NCBI RefSeq assembly: GCF_003813775.1
Contig: NZ_RPDH01000003.1
Location: 62,001-126,000 of the forward strand
Length of the DNA: 64,000 nucleotides
From: Chitinophaga lutea
GTDB lineage: Bacteria > Bacteroidota > Bacteroidia > Chitinophagales > Chitinophagaceae
Direction: 5' to 3'
The notes below the pieces were generated by a model. The model saw only the letters and a program-made list of their open reading frames with translations, was not told the DNA's origin and made no database searches. Positions within the stretch are counted from its first letter, which is position 1; each line of letters starts with the position of its first letter. This document shows, one piece after another, positions 53,765-61,828 of this stretch. The translations under genes were made by a program, and so were the position numbers.

Positions 53765-55747
53765 ATGCAATGTAAATTTCTGATCTGCGCCCTGGTGGTG
53801 CTTGGTTTGGCTGTCGGGGCACGGGCGGATTACAAGGTGGATATCTGTATCTACGGCGGTACCTCGGCAGGGGTGATCGCGGCCTACACCGCAAAAAAAG
53901 CGGGCCATTCCGTGCTGCTGCTCGAACCGGGCAGGCACCTGGGCGGCCTTACTTCCGGCGGGCTGGGATATACCGACATCGGGAATAAATACGCTATCCG
54001 CGGGCTGTCGCTGGAATTTTACCGGCAGATCGGCCGGCACTACGGCAAGTTCGAACAATGGATATTCGAGCCGCACGTAGCCGAAAGCCTCTTCACCGAT
54101 TACCTGCAGCGCGCCAAACTGCAGGTGCTCTATCACCACCGGATCACATCGGCCCAAAAAGAGAACGGCTACATCAAAAGCATCCAGCTGGATGCCAACG
54201 GCGTGGCCGTAAAGGTGACGGCGAAGATGTTCATCGACTGCACCTACGAAGGCGACCTGATGGCGAAAGCCGGTGTGAGCTATACCGTAGGCAGGGAAGC
54301 GAACAGCCTGTACAACGAAACGTACAACGGCGTGCAGCTGCTGGACGGCCACCAGTTCCCCGACGGTGTGGACCCTTACAAAACGCCCGGCGACCCGAAT
54401 AGCGGGCTGTTATGGGGTATCAGTCCTGCCGCACTGCAACCGCAGGGCAGCGGCGACAAACAGGTGCAGGCCTACAACTACCGCATCTGCCTCACCAACA
54501 ACCCCGCCAACAGGGTGCCCATCACCCGGCCCGCCAATTACGACCCGGCCCGCTATGAGCTGCTGGCGCGGCTTTTCAAGGCGCAGCCGGCCAAAACGAA
54601 ACTGAACGATTATTTTATCTGGAGCCGCATGCCCAACAATAAAACCGATATCAACAACCGGAACGGTTTTTCTACGGACATGATCGGGATGAATTATGAA
54701 TACCCGGAGGCGGATTATCAGAAACGCGCCGAGATCATCAAGGCGCATGAAGACTATACGAAAGGCCTGCTTTATTTCTTCAGCAGCGACCCGCGCGTGC
54801 CGCAGGAGGCGCAGCAGGAAATACGGCAGTGGGGATATCCGAAAGACGAATATAAAAACAACGGCAACTGGTCGCCCCAGCTGTACATCCGCGAGGCACG
54901 GCGGATGGTGGGCGCCTATGTGATGACGCAGGCCAACTGCACCGGTAAGGAAGTAGTGCCCGATGGCGTGGGCATGGCCGCTTACACGATGGACTCCCAC
55001 AACACCGAGCGCATCGTGATCGAAAAAGACGGCAGAAAGATGGTGAAGAACGAAGGCAACGTGGAAGTGGGCGGATTTCCGCCGTATCCCGTTTCGTACC
55101 GTGCGCTGATACCGAAAGCGGAAGATTGTAAAAACCTGCTGGTGCCGGTGTGTTTATCCGCCAGCCACATCGCGTACGGTTCCATCCGCATGGAGCCCGT
55201 ATTCATGGCGCTGGCGCAGGCCACGGCCGTAGCCGCCCACGAAGCGATCGCTGCCGGAGTGCCCGTGCAGGAGGTGGATGCCGCGCGCATCATCAATACG
55301 CTGCGCGACAATCCCCTGGCCGACGGCCGCACCGGTGACATCCTGATGGACAACACCGCGGGCCCGGTGCTGGAAGGCTCCTGGAAAACGCAAAAAGGCA
55401 AAGGCGGTTACGGCCCCGATATGCTCACGGCGGAGAAAAACGCCAAAGCCACTTTCCGCCCCGAAATCCGTAAATCGGGCAATTACAGCATCTACCTGTA
55501 TTACCCGCACGTGAAAGACAATGCTACCGTAACACCGGTAACTGTACGGATGGGCGCGAAAGCGCATAATGTACCGGTTAAAAAGGACGATGTGAAAGTG
55601 GTGGGGCAAACCTCCGGCGAATGGGTGAAACTGGGCACTTTCCCGCTTAAAAAGGGCAGCGGTGCGGCAGTGGAAGTATCGGCCGGAGCAGATTCGGACG
55701 GGATTGTGATTGCCGATGCGGTGTTGCTCGTGCCGGAAAAAAGATAA
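53765..55747 (+). CDS. FAD-dependent oxidoreductase with golvesin-like C-terminal domain
   Basis: This is a 660-residue secreted flavoprotein. A signal peptide (MQCKFLICALVVLGLAVGA, then RA) precedes a FAD_oxidored domain with the dinucleotide-binding IYGGTSAGVIAAYTAKKAG (about 28-46), E52, and GRHLGGLTSGGLGYTD. The C-terminal 120 residues (KATFRPEIRKSGNYSIYLYY onward) form a beta-sandwich like the golvesin/xanthan lyase C-terminal domain, likely binding glycan or cell surface. Homologues occur in glycan loci of Bacteroidota, where the reaction is unproven; oxidation of a sugar is possible. It is the last gene of locus D. Confidence 0.9.
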   Translation: MQCKFLICALVVLGLAVGARADYKVDICIYGGTSAGVIAAYTAKKAGHSVLLLEPGRHLGGLTSGGLGYTDIGNKYAIRGLSLEFYRQIGRHYGKFEQWIFEPHVAESLFTDYLQRAKLQVLYHHRITSAQKENGYIKSIQLDANGVAVKVTAKMFIDCTYEGDLMAKAGVSYTVGREANSLYNETYNGVQLLDGHQFPDGVDPYKTPGDPNSGLLWGISPAALQPQGSGDKQVQAYNYRICLTNNPANRVPITRPANYDPARYELLARLFKAQPAKTKLNDYFIWSRMPNNKTDINNRNGFSTDMIGMNYEYPEADYQKRAEIIKAHEDYTKGLLYFFSSDPRVPQEAQQEIRQWGYPKDEYKNNGNWSPQLYIREARRMVGAYVMTQANCTGKEVVPDGVGMAAYTMDSHNTERIVIEKDGRKMVKNEGNVEVGGFPPYPVSYRALIPKAEDCKNLLVPVCLSASHIAYGSIRMEPVFMALAQATAVAAHEAIAAGVPVQEVDAARIINTLRDNPLADGRTGDILMDNTAGPVLEGSWKTQKGKGGYGPDMLTAEKNAKATFRPEIRKSGNYSIYLYYPHVKDNATVTPVTVRMGAKAHNVPVKKDDVKVVGQTSGEWVKLGTFPLKKGSGAAVEVSAGADSDGIVIADAVLLVPEKR

Positions 55748-55773
55748 ATGAAACGAGACCGATTCAATAAGAG

Positions 55774-55797
55774 GGCGCCGGTAACGGCGCCTTTTTT
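55774..55797 (+). terminator. Rho-independent terminator of locus D
   Basis: The arms GGCGCCG (55774-55780) and CGGCGCC (55785-55791) around GTAA are followed by TTTTTT. Confidence 0.88.
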
Positions 55798-55804
55798 ATT
55801 GCGG

Positions 55805-56815
55805 TTACAGTACCTGGCCTGCTTCGCGCGCCGGCTGGCCGAGCCTGATCTGCTGCGGTGAGCACCCGAAGTGTTTCCGGAATGCTTTGCTGAAATGGCT
55901 GATATGGCTGTACCCGGAGAGCAGCGCCACTTCGCTGACCTTTTTCCTTTCGTGCAGCAGCAGGTGTTTGGCCTTTTCCATGCGGGTTTGCTGGATGTAA
56001 CCGTACACCGTGGTGCCGAATATTTTTTTGAAGTGGCGCTTCAGGTAACATTCGTTGGTGTCCGCCATCTGGGCCAGCACGGGCAGCGAATGGGGATTGT
56101 GCAGGTGTTGCAGGATGATGTCGCGCACGAGGTGCATCTTCTGTACATCCGCCGGCCTGACGCCTTCGCTGTTCGGGATAAGCTGCGCCTGCATTTCAGA
56201 CAGCTGCAGCAATTGCAGGGAAATCAGTTCCAGTGTTTTGGCTTTGAGGAACACCCTTTTATGCGCCGGTTCCATTTTGCAGTGCAGCATATCGTAAATG
56301 ATGCGGAGCATGGCGGGTGTGATGGGCAGGTTCTGCGGGCTGAGGGTTACCGGCTCCGTATGGTGCTGCATGGCGGCCAGGAAAGGATGCCTCTCCGGGA
56401 GTTGCTGCTGGAAAAAGTCCGGCGTGATATTGATCTCGAAGGTTTCCACCGCCTCACCAGGCAGCCATTCCACCACGGTTTGCCGGGGCGGCAGCCAAAC
56501 GATGTTGTATTCCCGCGGGTGAAAGACGGCAAAGGGAGGCGCCGCTTCATGGCTCGTATACCGGCTGCTGCATCGCAGGGAAAAGTTGATGTGTATGAAT
56601 GGGGACGGGTATTCCACCAGCATCCGCTTTTTTTCCGCGAGCTGTACCTTCCCATACCAGATGAAAATGCCGTCTGACGAATGCAGTTCATGGATGGTTT
56701 CCTCTTTTCCCGAATGTATGGCGCTTTGCCTGGTTTCCGTTACTGTCCGCTGTTCGTTAGGTTTTGGGAAATAATAAAAATAATCAGGTATCGGAACAGC
56801 GTTTGATCCGTTCAT
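55805..56815 (-). CDS. AraC-family transcriptional regulator
   Basis: I chose the ATG at 56815 (MNGSNAVPIPDYFYYF), 336 residues. The frame reaches 56947 but the extra part would overlap the divergent regulatory region. The N-terminal two thirds are a sensing region without a recognised fold, with LEYPSPFIHINFSLRC-like strands. The C-terminal AraC DNA-binding domain (about 230-325) has two helix-turn-helices (SLPVLAQMADTNECYLKRHF and KVSEVALLSGYSHISHFSKA). It is convergent with locus D and divergent from the HMA-AraC regulator. What it senses and controls is unknown. Confidence 0.92.
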   Translation of the reverse strand: MNGSNAVPIPDYFYYFPKPNEQRTVTETRQSAIHSGKEETIHELHSSDGIFIWYGKVQLAEKKRMLVEYPSPFIHINFSLRCSSRYTSHEAAPPFAVFHPREYNIVWLPPRQTVVEWLPGEAVETFEINITPDFFQQQLPERHPFLAAMQHHTEPVTLSPQNLPITPAMLRIIYDMLHCKMEPAHKRVFLKAKTLELISLQLLQLSEMQAQLIPNSEGVRPADVQKMHLVRDIILQHLHNPHSLPVLAQMADTNECYLKRHFKKIFGTTVYGYIQQTRMEKAKHLLLHERKKVSEVALLSGYSHISHFSKAFRKHFGCSPQQIRLGQPAREAGQVL

Positions 56816-56892
56816 ACGGCAAATTACGCGGTACGGGGCGGCCGCCCGTATCGGATCGGGAAAAGAATTGTCGGGATCCGGAAAAACGGCAT

Positions 56893-56952
56893 AATTATGT
56901 ACAACTTCCCCCCAATTATGTAACAAATACCGCCCTGTTTGCCCCATCTTTG
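56893..56952 (+). promoter_or_regulatory. Operator/promoter of the HMA-AraC regulator gene (copy 1 of 4)
   Basis: Half-sites AATTATGTACAA (56893-56904) and AATTATGTAACA (starting 56914) lie in direct orientation 21 bp apart. A -7 like box CATCTTTG (56945-56952) follows 31 bp after the second half-site. The second half-site covers the usual -33 position, which suggests activator-dependent transcription. Found also before copA, copZ and the HYC gene. Confidence 0.75.
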
Positions 56953-56974
56953 TACATTCAAACAGCCAGGCCTT

Positions 56975-57550
56975 ATGGTGAGCGAATATAAAATACAGAT
57001 AAAAGGAATGGTCTGCGACCGCTGCGTTGCCGCCATCCGGGAGGCATTACAGGAACTGCACATACCGGTGACCGACATCCGGCTGGGAGAGGTGACGACC
57101 GTATCGGCGCTGACCCCACCGGATATGGAAGCCATCGCCCGCAAACTGGAGCCCCTGGGCTTCACTCTCGTGGAAGACAAACGCACCCGGTTGGTGCGCG
57201 ACGTGAAGATGCTCGTGGAACAGGTCTATTCCGGAGAATACGATTTTCCCGACGACTTCCGGTTCTCGGATGTGGTGGTGGACCATTTCAACCGGGACTA
57301 CAGTACCGTCAGCCAGACCTTCTCCGCCGTGGAAGGCATCACCCTCGAAAAATACCTCATGGAATACCGGATTGAAAAGGTGAAGGAGCTGCTGGTGTAT
57401 ACGGACGAACCATTGTCGTCCATCGCCTTCAAGCTGGGCTTCAGCAGCACGGCCCATCTCAGCCGCCAGTTCAAGTCCATCACCGGCCTGAACGCCTCTT
57501 ACTTCAAGGAGATCCGCCGGGAGAAGCTGGCCGGCCGCGGGAAACCGTAA
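56975..57550 (+). CDS. One-component regulator: HMA metal-binding domain fused to AraC-type HTH
   Basis: The ATG at 56975 yields 191 residues. The N-terminal 65 residues are an HMA-like ferredoxin-fold domain with the metal-binding loop GMVCDRC (C14, C17), where the strand-loop-helix order and ITDIRLGEV-like second strand fit. The C-terminal 105 residues are an AraC/XylS DNA-binding domain with two helix-turn-helices (TVSQTFSAVEGITLEKYLM and LSSIAFKLGFSSTAHLSRQF). I infer that Cu(I) or a similar soft metal bound by the CxxC pair changes DNA binding. Its own promoter carries the same 21-bp-spaced half-sites as copA, so it is probably autoregulated. The copA gene follows 77 bp downstream under its own operator. 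Confidence 0.88.
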   Translation: MVSEYKIQIKGMVCDRCVAAIREALQELHIPVTDIRLGEVTTVSALTPPDMEAIARKLEPLGFTLVEDKRTRLVRDVKMLVEQVYSGEYDFPDDFRFSDVVVDHFNRDYSTVSQTFSAVEGITLEKYLMEYRIEKVKELLVYTDEPLSSIAFKLGFSSTAHLSRQFKSITGLNASYFKEIRREKLAGRGKP

Positions 57551-57611
57551 AATTATATACAATTCCCCTTTAAAAGTGTAACACCCGCCCCCCGCACCTG
57601 CCGTAGCTTTG
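57551..57611 (+). promoter_or_regulatory. Operator/promoter of copA (copy 2 of 4)
   Basis: Half-sites AATTATATACAA (57551-57562) and AAAAGTGTAACA (57572-57583) are 21 bp apart. The perfect -7 box TAGCTTTG (57604-57611) lies 32 bp after the second half-site start. The copA ATG is at 57628, so the leader is about 10 bases. Confidence 0.75.
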
Positions 57612-57627
57612 TTGAAAATTACATCAT

Positions 57628-59883
57628 ATGTCATCAGCTATAGCAGTGCAGCCACCGGCTGCCGGGAATAAAAAAACGGGCCTCGCGAAGGATACTTTTC
57701 CGGTTCTGGAAATGACCTGCGCCGCCTGCGCCGTCAGCGTGGAATCGATGCTGAAAAACACGCCGGGCGTGCAGGATGCGGGTGTCAACTTCGCCAACCA
57801 GACGGCATGGGTGCAATACGACCCCGCCGCCGTAACGCCCGCCGCATTGCAGAACACCGTGCGCTCCATCGGGTACGACCTGGTGATCGATAAAGAGAAC
57901 CAGGACGAAGTCAAAGAGGAAGCGCAGCGCAAACACTTCCAGGCGGTTAAACAACGGACCATCTGGTCGTCCCTGCTCTCATTGCCCATCGTGATCATCG
58001 GGATGTTTTTTATGGACATGCCCTACGGTAACTGGATCATGATGGCGCTGGCCACCCCTGTGATATTCATCTTCGGCCGCAACTTTTTCCTGAACGCCTG
58101 GAAGCAGGCCCGCCACGGTAAAGCCAATATGGACACCCTGGTGGCGCTCAGCACCGGCATCGCATATCTGTTCAGTGCTTTCAACACTTTTTACCCTGAA
58201 TTCTGGCACCAGCGCGGCCTGCACGCTCACGTATACTTCGAAGCCGCCGCCGTGGTGATCGCTTTTATTTCGCTGGGTAAACTGCTGGAAGAGAAAGCCA
58301 AATCCAATACCTCTTCCGCCATCAAAAAACTCATCGGCCTGCAGCCTAAAACAGTGCTGCGGGTGGAAGCAGACGGACAGCTGCAGGAAGTGCCCATTTC
58401 GGCCGTGCAGGTGAACGACCGCCTGCTGGTGAAACCGGGTGAAAAAATCCCGGTAGACGGGGTGGTGGCTGCCGGCGACTCTTATGTAGACGAAAGCATG
58501 ATCACCGGGGAACCGGTGCCCGTAGCCAAAAAGAACGGGGACGCCGTATTTGCCGGCACCATCAACCAGAAAGGCAGCTTCCAGTTTACCGCCGAAAAAG
58601 TAGGAACAGACACCCTGCTGGCGCAGATCATCAAAATGGTGCAGGAAGCGCAGGGAAGTAAAGCGCCCGTGCAGAAACTGGTGGACAAGATCGCCGGGAT
58701 ATTCGTGCCCGTGGTGATCGGTATTGCGATACTCACTTTCATTACCTGGATGGTATTGGGGGGAGAACATGCCTTCACCCACGCCCTGCTCACTTCGGTG
58801 ACGGTGCTGGTGATCGCCTGCCCCTGCGCCCTGGGGCTCGCCACACCCACCGCCATCATGGTAGGGGTAGGCAAAGGCGCCGAAAACAATATCCTCATCA
58901 AAGACGCGGAAAGCCTCGAACAGGCGCATAAAGTAAATGCGGTGATCCTCGATAAAACCGGCACCATCACGGAAGGCAAACCGGTAGTGACCGATATCGT
59001 GTGGAACAATGATACCGTATATGCCGGGGTATTGCTCGCGCTGGAGCAGCAGTCTGAACACCCGCTGGCGGAAGCCGTGGTGACGCACCTGAAGGAAGGC
59101 GGCGTACAACCCGCCGCATTGCAGGGTTTTGAAAGCATCACCGGTCAGGGTATCAAAGGCCGCTATGATAAAACCGAATTTTATGTTGGCAACAAACGGC
59201 TGATGGATGCCAACAGGATCGCCATTCCGCCGCAGCTGGCTTACCAGGCGGGTTCCCTGCAGGAAGAGGCTAAAACCGTGATCTATTTTGCGGCAGGCAA
59301 TACGCTGCTGGCCATCATCGCCATTGCCGACAAAATAAAAGCCACGTCGGCCGCTGCCATCGCGGCGCTGCGTAAGAGCGGCATCGAGGTGTACATGCTT
59401 ACCGGCGATAACCAGCATACGGCGGCCGCTGTCGCCAAACAGGTGGGCATCACCACCTACAAGGCGGAAGTAATGCCGGCCTATAAATCCGAGTTCGTCA
59501 AAGAACTGCAAAAGGCCGGGAAAGTGGTGGCGATGGTGGGAGACGGCATCAACGACTCCCAGGCGCTGGCGCAGGCCGATGTAAGCATCGCGATGGGCAA
59601 AGGTTCCGATATCGCGATGGATGTGGCGAAAATGACGCTCATCACGTCCGATCTCACCAGCATACCCAAAGCCCTGAAACTCTCGCGCAAAACCGTGAGC
59701 GCCATCAAACAGAACCTGTTCTGGGCATTCATTTACAATATCATCGGCATACCGCTGGCGGCGGGCGTGCTCTTCCCCGTTAACGGCTTCCTGCTCGACC
59801 CGATGATCGCAGGCGCGGCCATGGCCCTCAGTTCCGTTAGCGTGGTAGGCAACAGCCTCCGTTTAAAAGCAGCATCCCTTTAA
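57628..59883 (+). CDS. copA: Copper-translocating P1B-type ATPase
   Basis: This is a 751-residue inner-membrane pump that exports Cu(I) from the cytoplasm. It has an N-terminal HMA domain with EMTCAAC (C31, C34), eight TM helices, the actuator loop [29 protein letters not shown], the metal-site CPC (C398-P399-C400), the phosphorylation motif DKTGT (D442), the nucleotide-domain HP motif ([10 protein letters not shown]) and GDGIND (D639). Only one HMA domain is present. The ferredoxin-type reductase gene starts 4 bp after its stop. A full 21-bp operator pair lies upstream, so it should be induced by the HMA-AraC regulator. Confidence 0.97.
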   Translation: MSSAIAVQPPAAGNKKTGLAKDTFPVLEMTCAACAVSVESMLKNTPGVQDAGVNFANQTAWVQYDPAAVTPAALQNTVRSIGYDLVIDKENQDEVKEEAQRKHFQAVKQRTIWSSLLSLPIVIIGMFFMDMPYGNWIMMALATPVIFIFGRNFFLNAWKQARHGKANMDTLVALSTGIAYLFSAFNTFYPEFWHQRGLHAHVYFEAAAVVIAFISLGKLLEEKAKSNTSSAIKKLIGLQPKTVLRVEADGQLQEVPISAVQVNDRLLVKPGEKIPVDGVVAAGDSYVDESMITGEPVPVAKKNGDAVFAGTINQKGSFQFTAEKVGTDTLLAQIIKMVQEAQGSKAPVQKLVDKIAGIFVPVVIGIAILTFITWMVLGGEHAFTHALLTSVTVLVIACPCALGLATPTAIMVGVGKGAENNILIKDAESLEQAHKVNAVILDKTGTITEGKPVVTDIVWNNDTVYAGVLLALEQQSEHPLAEAVVTHLKEGGVQPAALQGFESITGQGIKGRYDKTEFYVGNKRLMDANRIAIPPQLAYQAGSLQEEAKTVIYFAAGNTLLAIIAIADKIKATSAAAIAALRKSGIEVYMLTGDNQHTAAAVAKQVGITTYKAEVMPAYKSEFVKELQKAGKVVAMVGDGINDSQALAQADVSIAMGKGSDIAMDVAKMTLITSDLTSIPKALKLSRKTVSAIKQNLFWAFIYNIIGIPLAAGVLFPVNGFLLDPMIAGAAMALSSVSVVGNSLRLKAASL

Positions 59884-59887
59884 TCAT

Positions 59888-60904
59888 ATGACGAATACAT
59901 ATACCTGGCGTACCGCCGCCCTTATCAGAGAAACCCACGATACCGTGACCGTTCGCTTTGATACCGGCGGCACGCCCTTTTCATACAGGCCCGGCCAGTT
60001 CATCAATCTCACCCTCACCATCAACGGCGCGCGCGTAACGCGTTCGTATTCGCTGAGCTCCTGTCCGGGTGAGGACGCCCATCCCGCCATTACCGTCAAA
60101 CAGGTAACAGGCGGCCTGATGAGCACCTTCATCGTGCAGCAGGCAGCGGACATCAAGGAATGGCAGGTAGCTGGTCCCCACGGCGCGTTTACGCCTTCGG
60201 ATAACGCCTATGCCGCAACGAACGTGGTATTGCTGGCGGGAGGGAGCGGCATCACGCCCCTGTGGTCCATCGCACGCGCCATCCGCCGCTTTACACCGCA
60301 GCCGCAGCTGTCACTGGTGTATTCCAGCCGGACGGCAAACGATATCATTTTCCGCGAGGCCATCGAAACCTCCGGCGTGCAGGCCTATCATGCCTTGTCG
60401 CAGCCGGCGGAAGGATTCGGCGGCCGCCTCAACAAACTGGTGGTCAAAAAACTGATCAAAAACGCCGTGCCGCAACCGCAGGAGAATACGCATTATTTCA
60501 TCTGCGGCCCCGCCGCGCTGATGAAAATGCACCTGGAGGTATTGTCGGGGTTGGGTGTGCCGGAAGCGCATATTCACAAGGAGTATTTTCAACCGGAGGC
60601 CGATGCGCCCGCGCCGGAACTGCCGCAGCAGATGCAGGAGGTGCTGATGCATTTTTATGACCAGTATAACCTGCTTGAAGTGCAGCCCGGCCAGACCATC
60701 CTTTCCGCCGCCCTTGCCGATCACGTTCCCGTGCCTTATTCGTGCAACAACGGCACCTGCGGCACCTGTACGGCCCGTGTAACGGCCGGCAGGGTGAGCA
60801 TGGCCAATAATTACGCCCTGCGGAACAGCGAGGTGGAACAGGGCATGGTGCTGCTCTGCCAGAGTTACCCCCTGACGCCCGACGTAACGGTGCAGATCGG
60901 GTAA
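59888..60904 (+). CDS. FAD/NAD(P)H oxidoreductase with C-terminal 2Fe-2S ferredoxin domain
   Basis: This 338-residue cytoplasmic protein has the order of PaaE/VanB-type reductases: an FAD-binding domain with RPGQFINLTLTINGARVTRSYSLSS (RxYS motif, about 35-60), an NAD(P)-binding domain with LLAGGSGITPLWSI (about 114-127) and FICGPAALMK, and a plant-type ferredoxin domain with C286-x4-C291-x2-C294 and C324. It starts 4 bp after copA and is surely co-transcribed. Its partner is unknown. It could keep copper or iron in reduced form, or supply electrons to an enzyme elsewhere. Confidence 0.92.
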   Translation: MTNTYTWRTAALIRETHDTVTVRFDTGGTPFSYRPGQFINLTLTINGARVTRSYSLSSCPGEDAHPAITVKQVTGGLMSTFIVQQAADIKEWQVAGPHGAFTPSDNAYAATNVVLLAGGSGITPLWSIARAIRRFTPQPQLSLVYSSRTANDIIFREAIETSGVQAYHALSQPAEGFGGRLNKLVVKKLIKNAVPQPQENTHYFICGPAALMKMHLEVLSGLGVPEAHIHKEYFQPEADAPAPELPQQMQEVLMHFYDQYNLLEVQPGQTILSAALADHVPVPYSCNNGTCGTCTARVTAGRVSMANNYALRNSEVEQGMVLLCQSYPLTPDVTVQIG

Positions 60905-60907
60905 TTA

Positions 60908-60968
60908 AATTATATAAAACGTATGGCCAATTGTATAACAGCGGCCGGGCACAATCGAAGTAATTTTA
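60908..60968 (+). promoter_or_regulatory. Operator/promoter of the CopZ-like gene (copy 3 of 4)
   Basis: Half-sites AATTATATAAAA (60908-60919) and AATTGTATAACA (60929-60940) are 21 bp apart, with -7 like TAATTTTA (60961-60968) 32 bp after the second half-site. The start codon is at 60996. Confidence 0.75.
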
Positions 60969-60995
60969 CATCATCAACGAAAAAATTCAAACATC

Positions 60996-61208
60996 ATGGA
61001 TACGATTCAATTCAGGACGAACATCAAATGTTCCGGCTGTATCGCCAAAGTAACCCCTTCGCTGAACGAACTGGCGGGGGAAGATAACTGGGAAGTGGAC
61101 CTGCAGAGCGCGGACAAGATACTCACCGTATCAACGGAACAAACAGACGGGAAAAAGATCAAAGAGGCCATCGAAAAGGCCGGGTACAAGGCGGAGCAGG
61201 TTGCTTAA
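60996..61208 (+). CDS. CopZ-like HMA metallochaperone
   Basis: This is a 70-residue cytoplasmic protein with a single HMA fold: TNIKCSGC (metal loop C12, C15), AKVTPSLNELAGEDNWEVDL and the C-terminal KIKEAIEKAGYKAEQV. Bacterial homologues carry Cu(I) to CopA-type ATPases and metal-responsive regulators. Cx2C lacks the Met usually before the first Cys of CopZ (here K), which is a minor departure. It has its own operator pair and terminator, so it is a one-gene unit within the copper cluster. Confidence 0.9.
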   Translation: MDTIQFRTNIKCSGCIAKVTPSLNELAGEDNWEVDLQSADKILTVSTEQTDGKKIKEAIEKAGYKAEQVA

Positions 61209-61213
61209 CGAAT

Positions 61214-61240
61214 AAAGGGCGGTGCATTCCGCCCTTTTTT
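61214..61240 (+). terminator. Rho-independent terminator of the CopZ-like gene
   Basis: AAAGGGCGG (61214-61222) and CCGCCCTTT (61229-61237) pair perfectly around a 6-base loop, followed by T. Confidence 0.92.
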
Positions 61241-61255
61241 GATGCCCCTGTTCCG

Positions 61256-61316
61256 ATAAATGTAAAAGAATACCCGAATTATGTAACAATCCCGCCACGG
61301 CGGGCCGCTATCTTTA
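61256..61316 (+). promoter_or_regulatory. Operator/promoter of the HYC/CusA transcription unit (copy 4 of 4)
   Basis: Half-sites ATAAATGTAAAA (61256-61267) and AATTATGTAACA (61277-61288) are 21 bp apart, and the second is identical to that of copy 1. TATCTTTA (61309-61316) follows at 32 bp. The ATG at 61324 leaves a leader of only a few bases, nearly leaderless. Confidence 0.75.
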
Positions 61317-61323
61317 CTTCGCA

Positions 61324-61701
61324 ATGAAAAAGTTCCTGGTACTCGTTTTACTCACGCTTTACATGGGCTCCTCCACGGGCGCCACCCTCCGCATGCATTA
61401 TTGCAAGGGCCGCCTCGTTGAAGTGCAGCTCACTGCCGGCGCCGACGGGCATTGCACGATGTGCGGCGCCGCTACGGCAGGGAGCTGCTGCAAAAGCGAG
61501 CACAAAACCGTCAAGCTGGATAAAGACCAGCAAGCCGCCGGGAGCGCTGCCTGGACGTTGCCCGAGGCCGAAGTGGCTACGCCGCTGTTGCTGATGGCGC
61601 CGGCGGCTCCCGTGCAGATGGCCGCGCACCGGCCTGCCAGCCATGCGCCGCCACAGGGCAAGGTGCATCCCAATATCCTGCATTGCATTTTCCGTATCTG
61701 A
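61324..61701 (+). CDS. Small secreted Cys/His-rich protein of the HYC type
   Basis: This is a 125-residue protein with a signal peptide (MKKFLVLVLLTLYMGSSTGA). Its Cys/His residues fall in HYC (25-27), CTMC (44-47), SCC (53-55) with a nearby His, and a final HC near the C-terminus (ILHCIFRI). It resembles short Bacteroidota proteins named for HYC and CC motifs, whose function is unknown. The position under a copper operator and before a CusA-type pump suggests a periplasmic copper-binding or delivery role. This is inference. Confidence 0.75.
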   Translation: MKKFLVLVLLTLYMGSSTGATLRMHYCKGRLVEVQLTAGADGHCTMCGAATAGSCCKSEHKTVKLDKDQQAAGSAAWTLPEAEVATPLLLMAPAAPVQMAAHRPASHAPPQGKVHPNILHCIFRI

Positions 61702-61828
61702 CGTTCCCCGGTTCTACCGCGTACATTTTTCTCCCCGTACGCCCGATTCCTCTTTTTACAACACTGACTAATTGATATGCTGGCCACTGCAGTGCTATAC
61801 TGTATGCCTCCCGCTGAAAACAACTACT

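Noticed and set aside
43575..55747. Treating the GH28 and RDD genes as part of the locus D operon
   Set aside because: A perfect terminator (42794-42825) and a separate -33/-7 promoter (43422-43452) lie between them and the sigma gene. A regulatory link remains possible but is not visible.
56820..56890. GC-rich near-palindrome between the two AraC-type genes as an operator
   Set aside because: Imperfect, unbalanced and not found elsewhere in the window; not enough to call a site.
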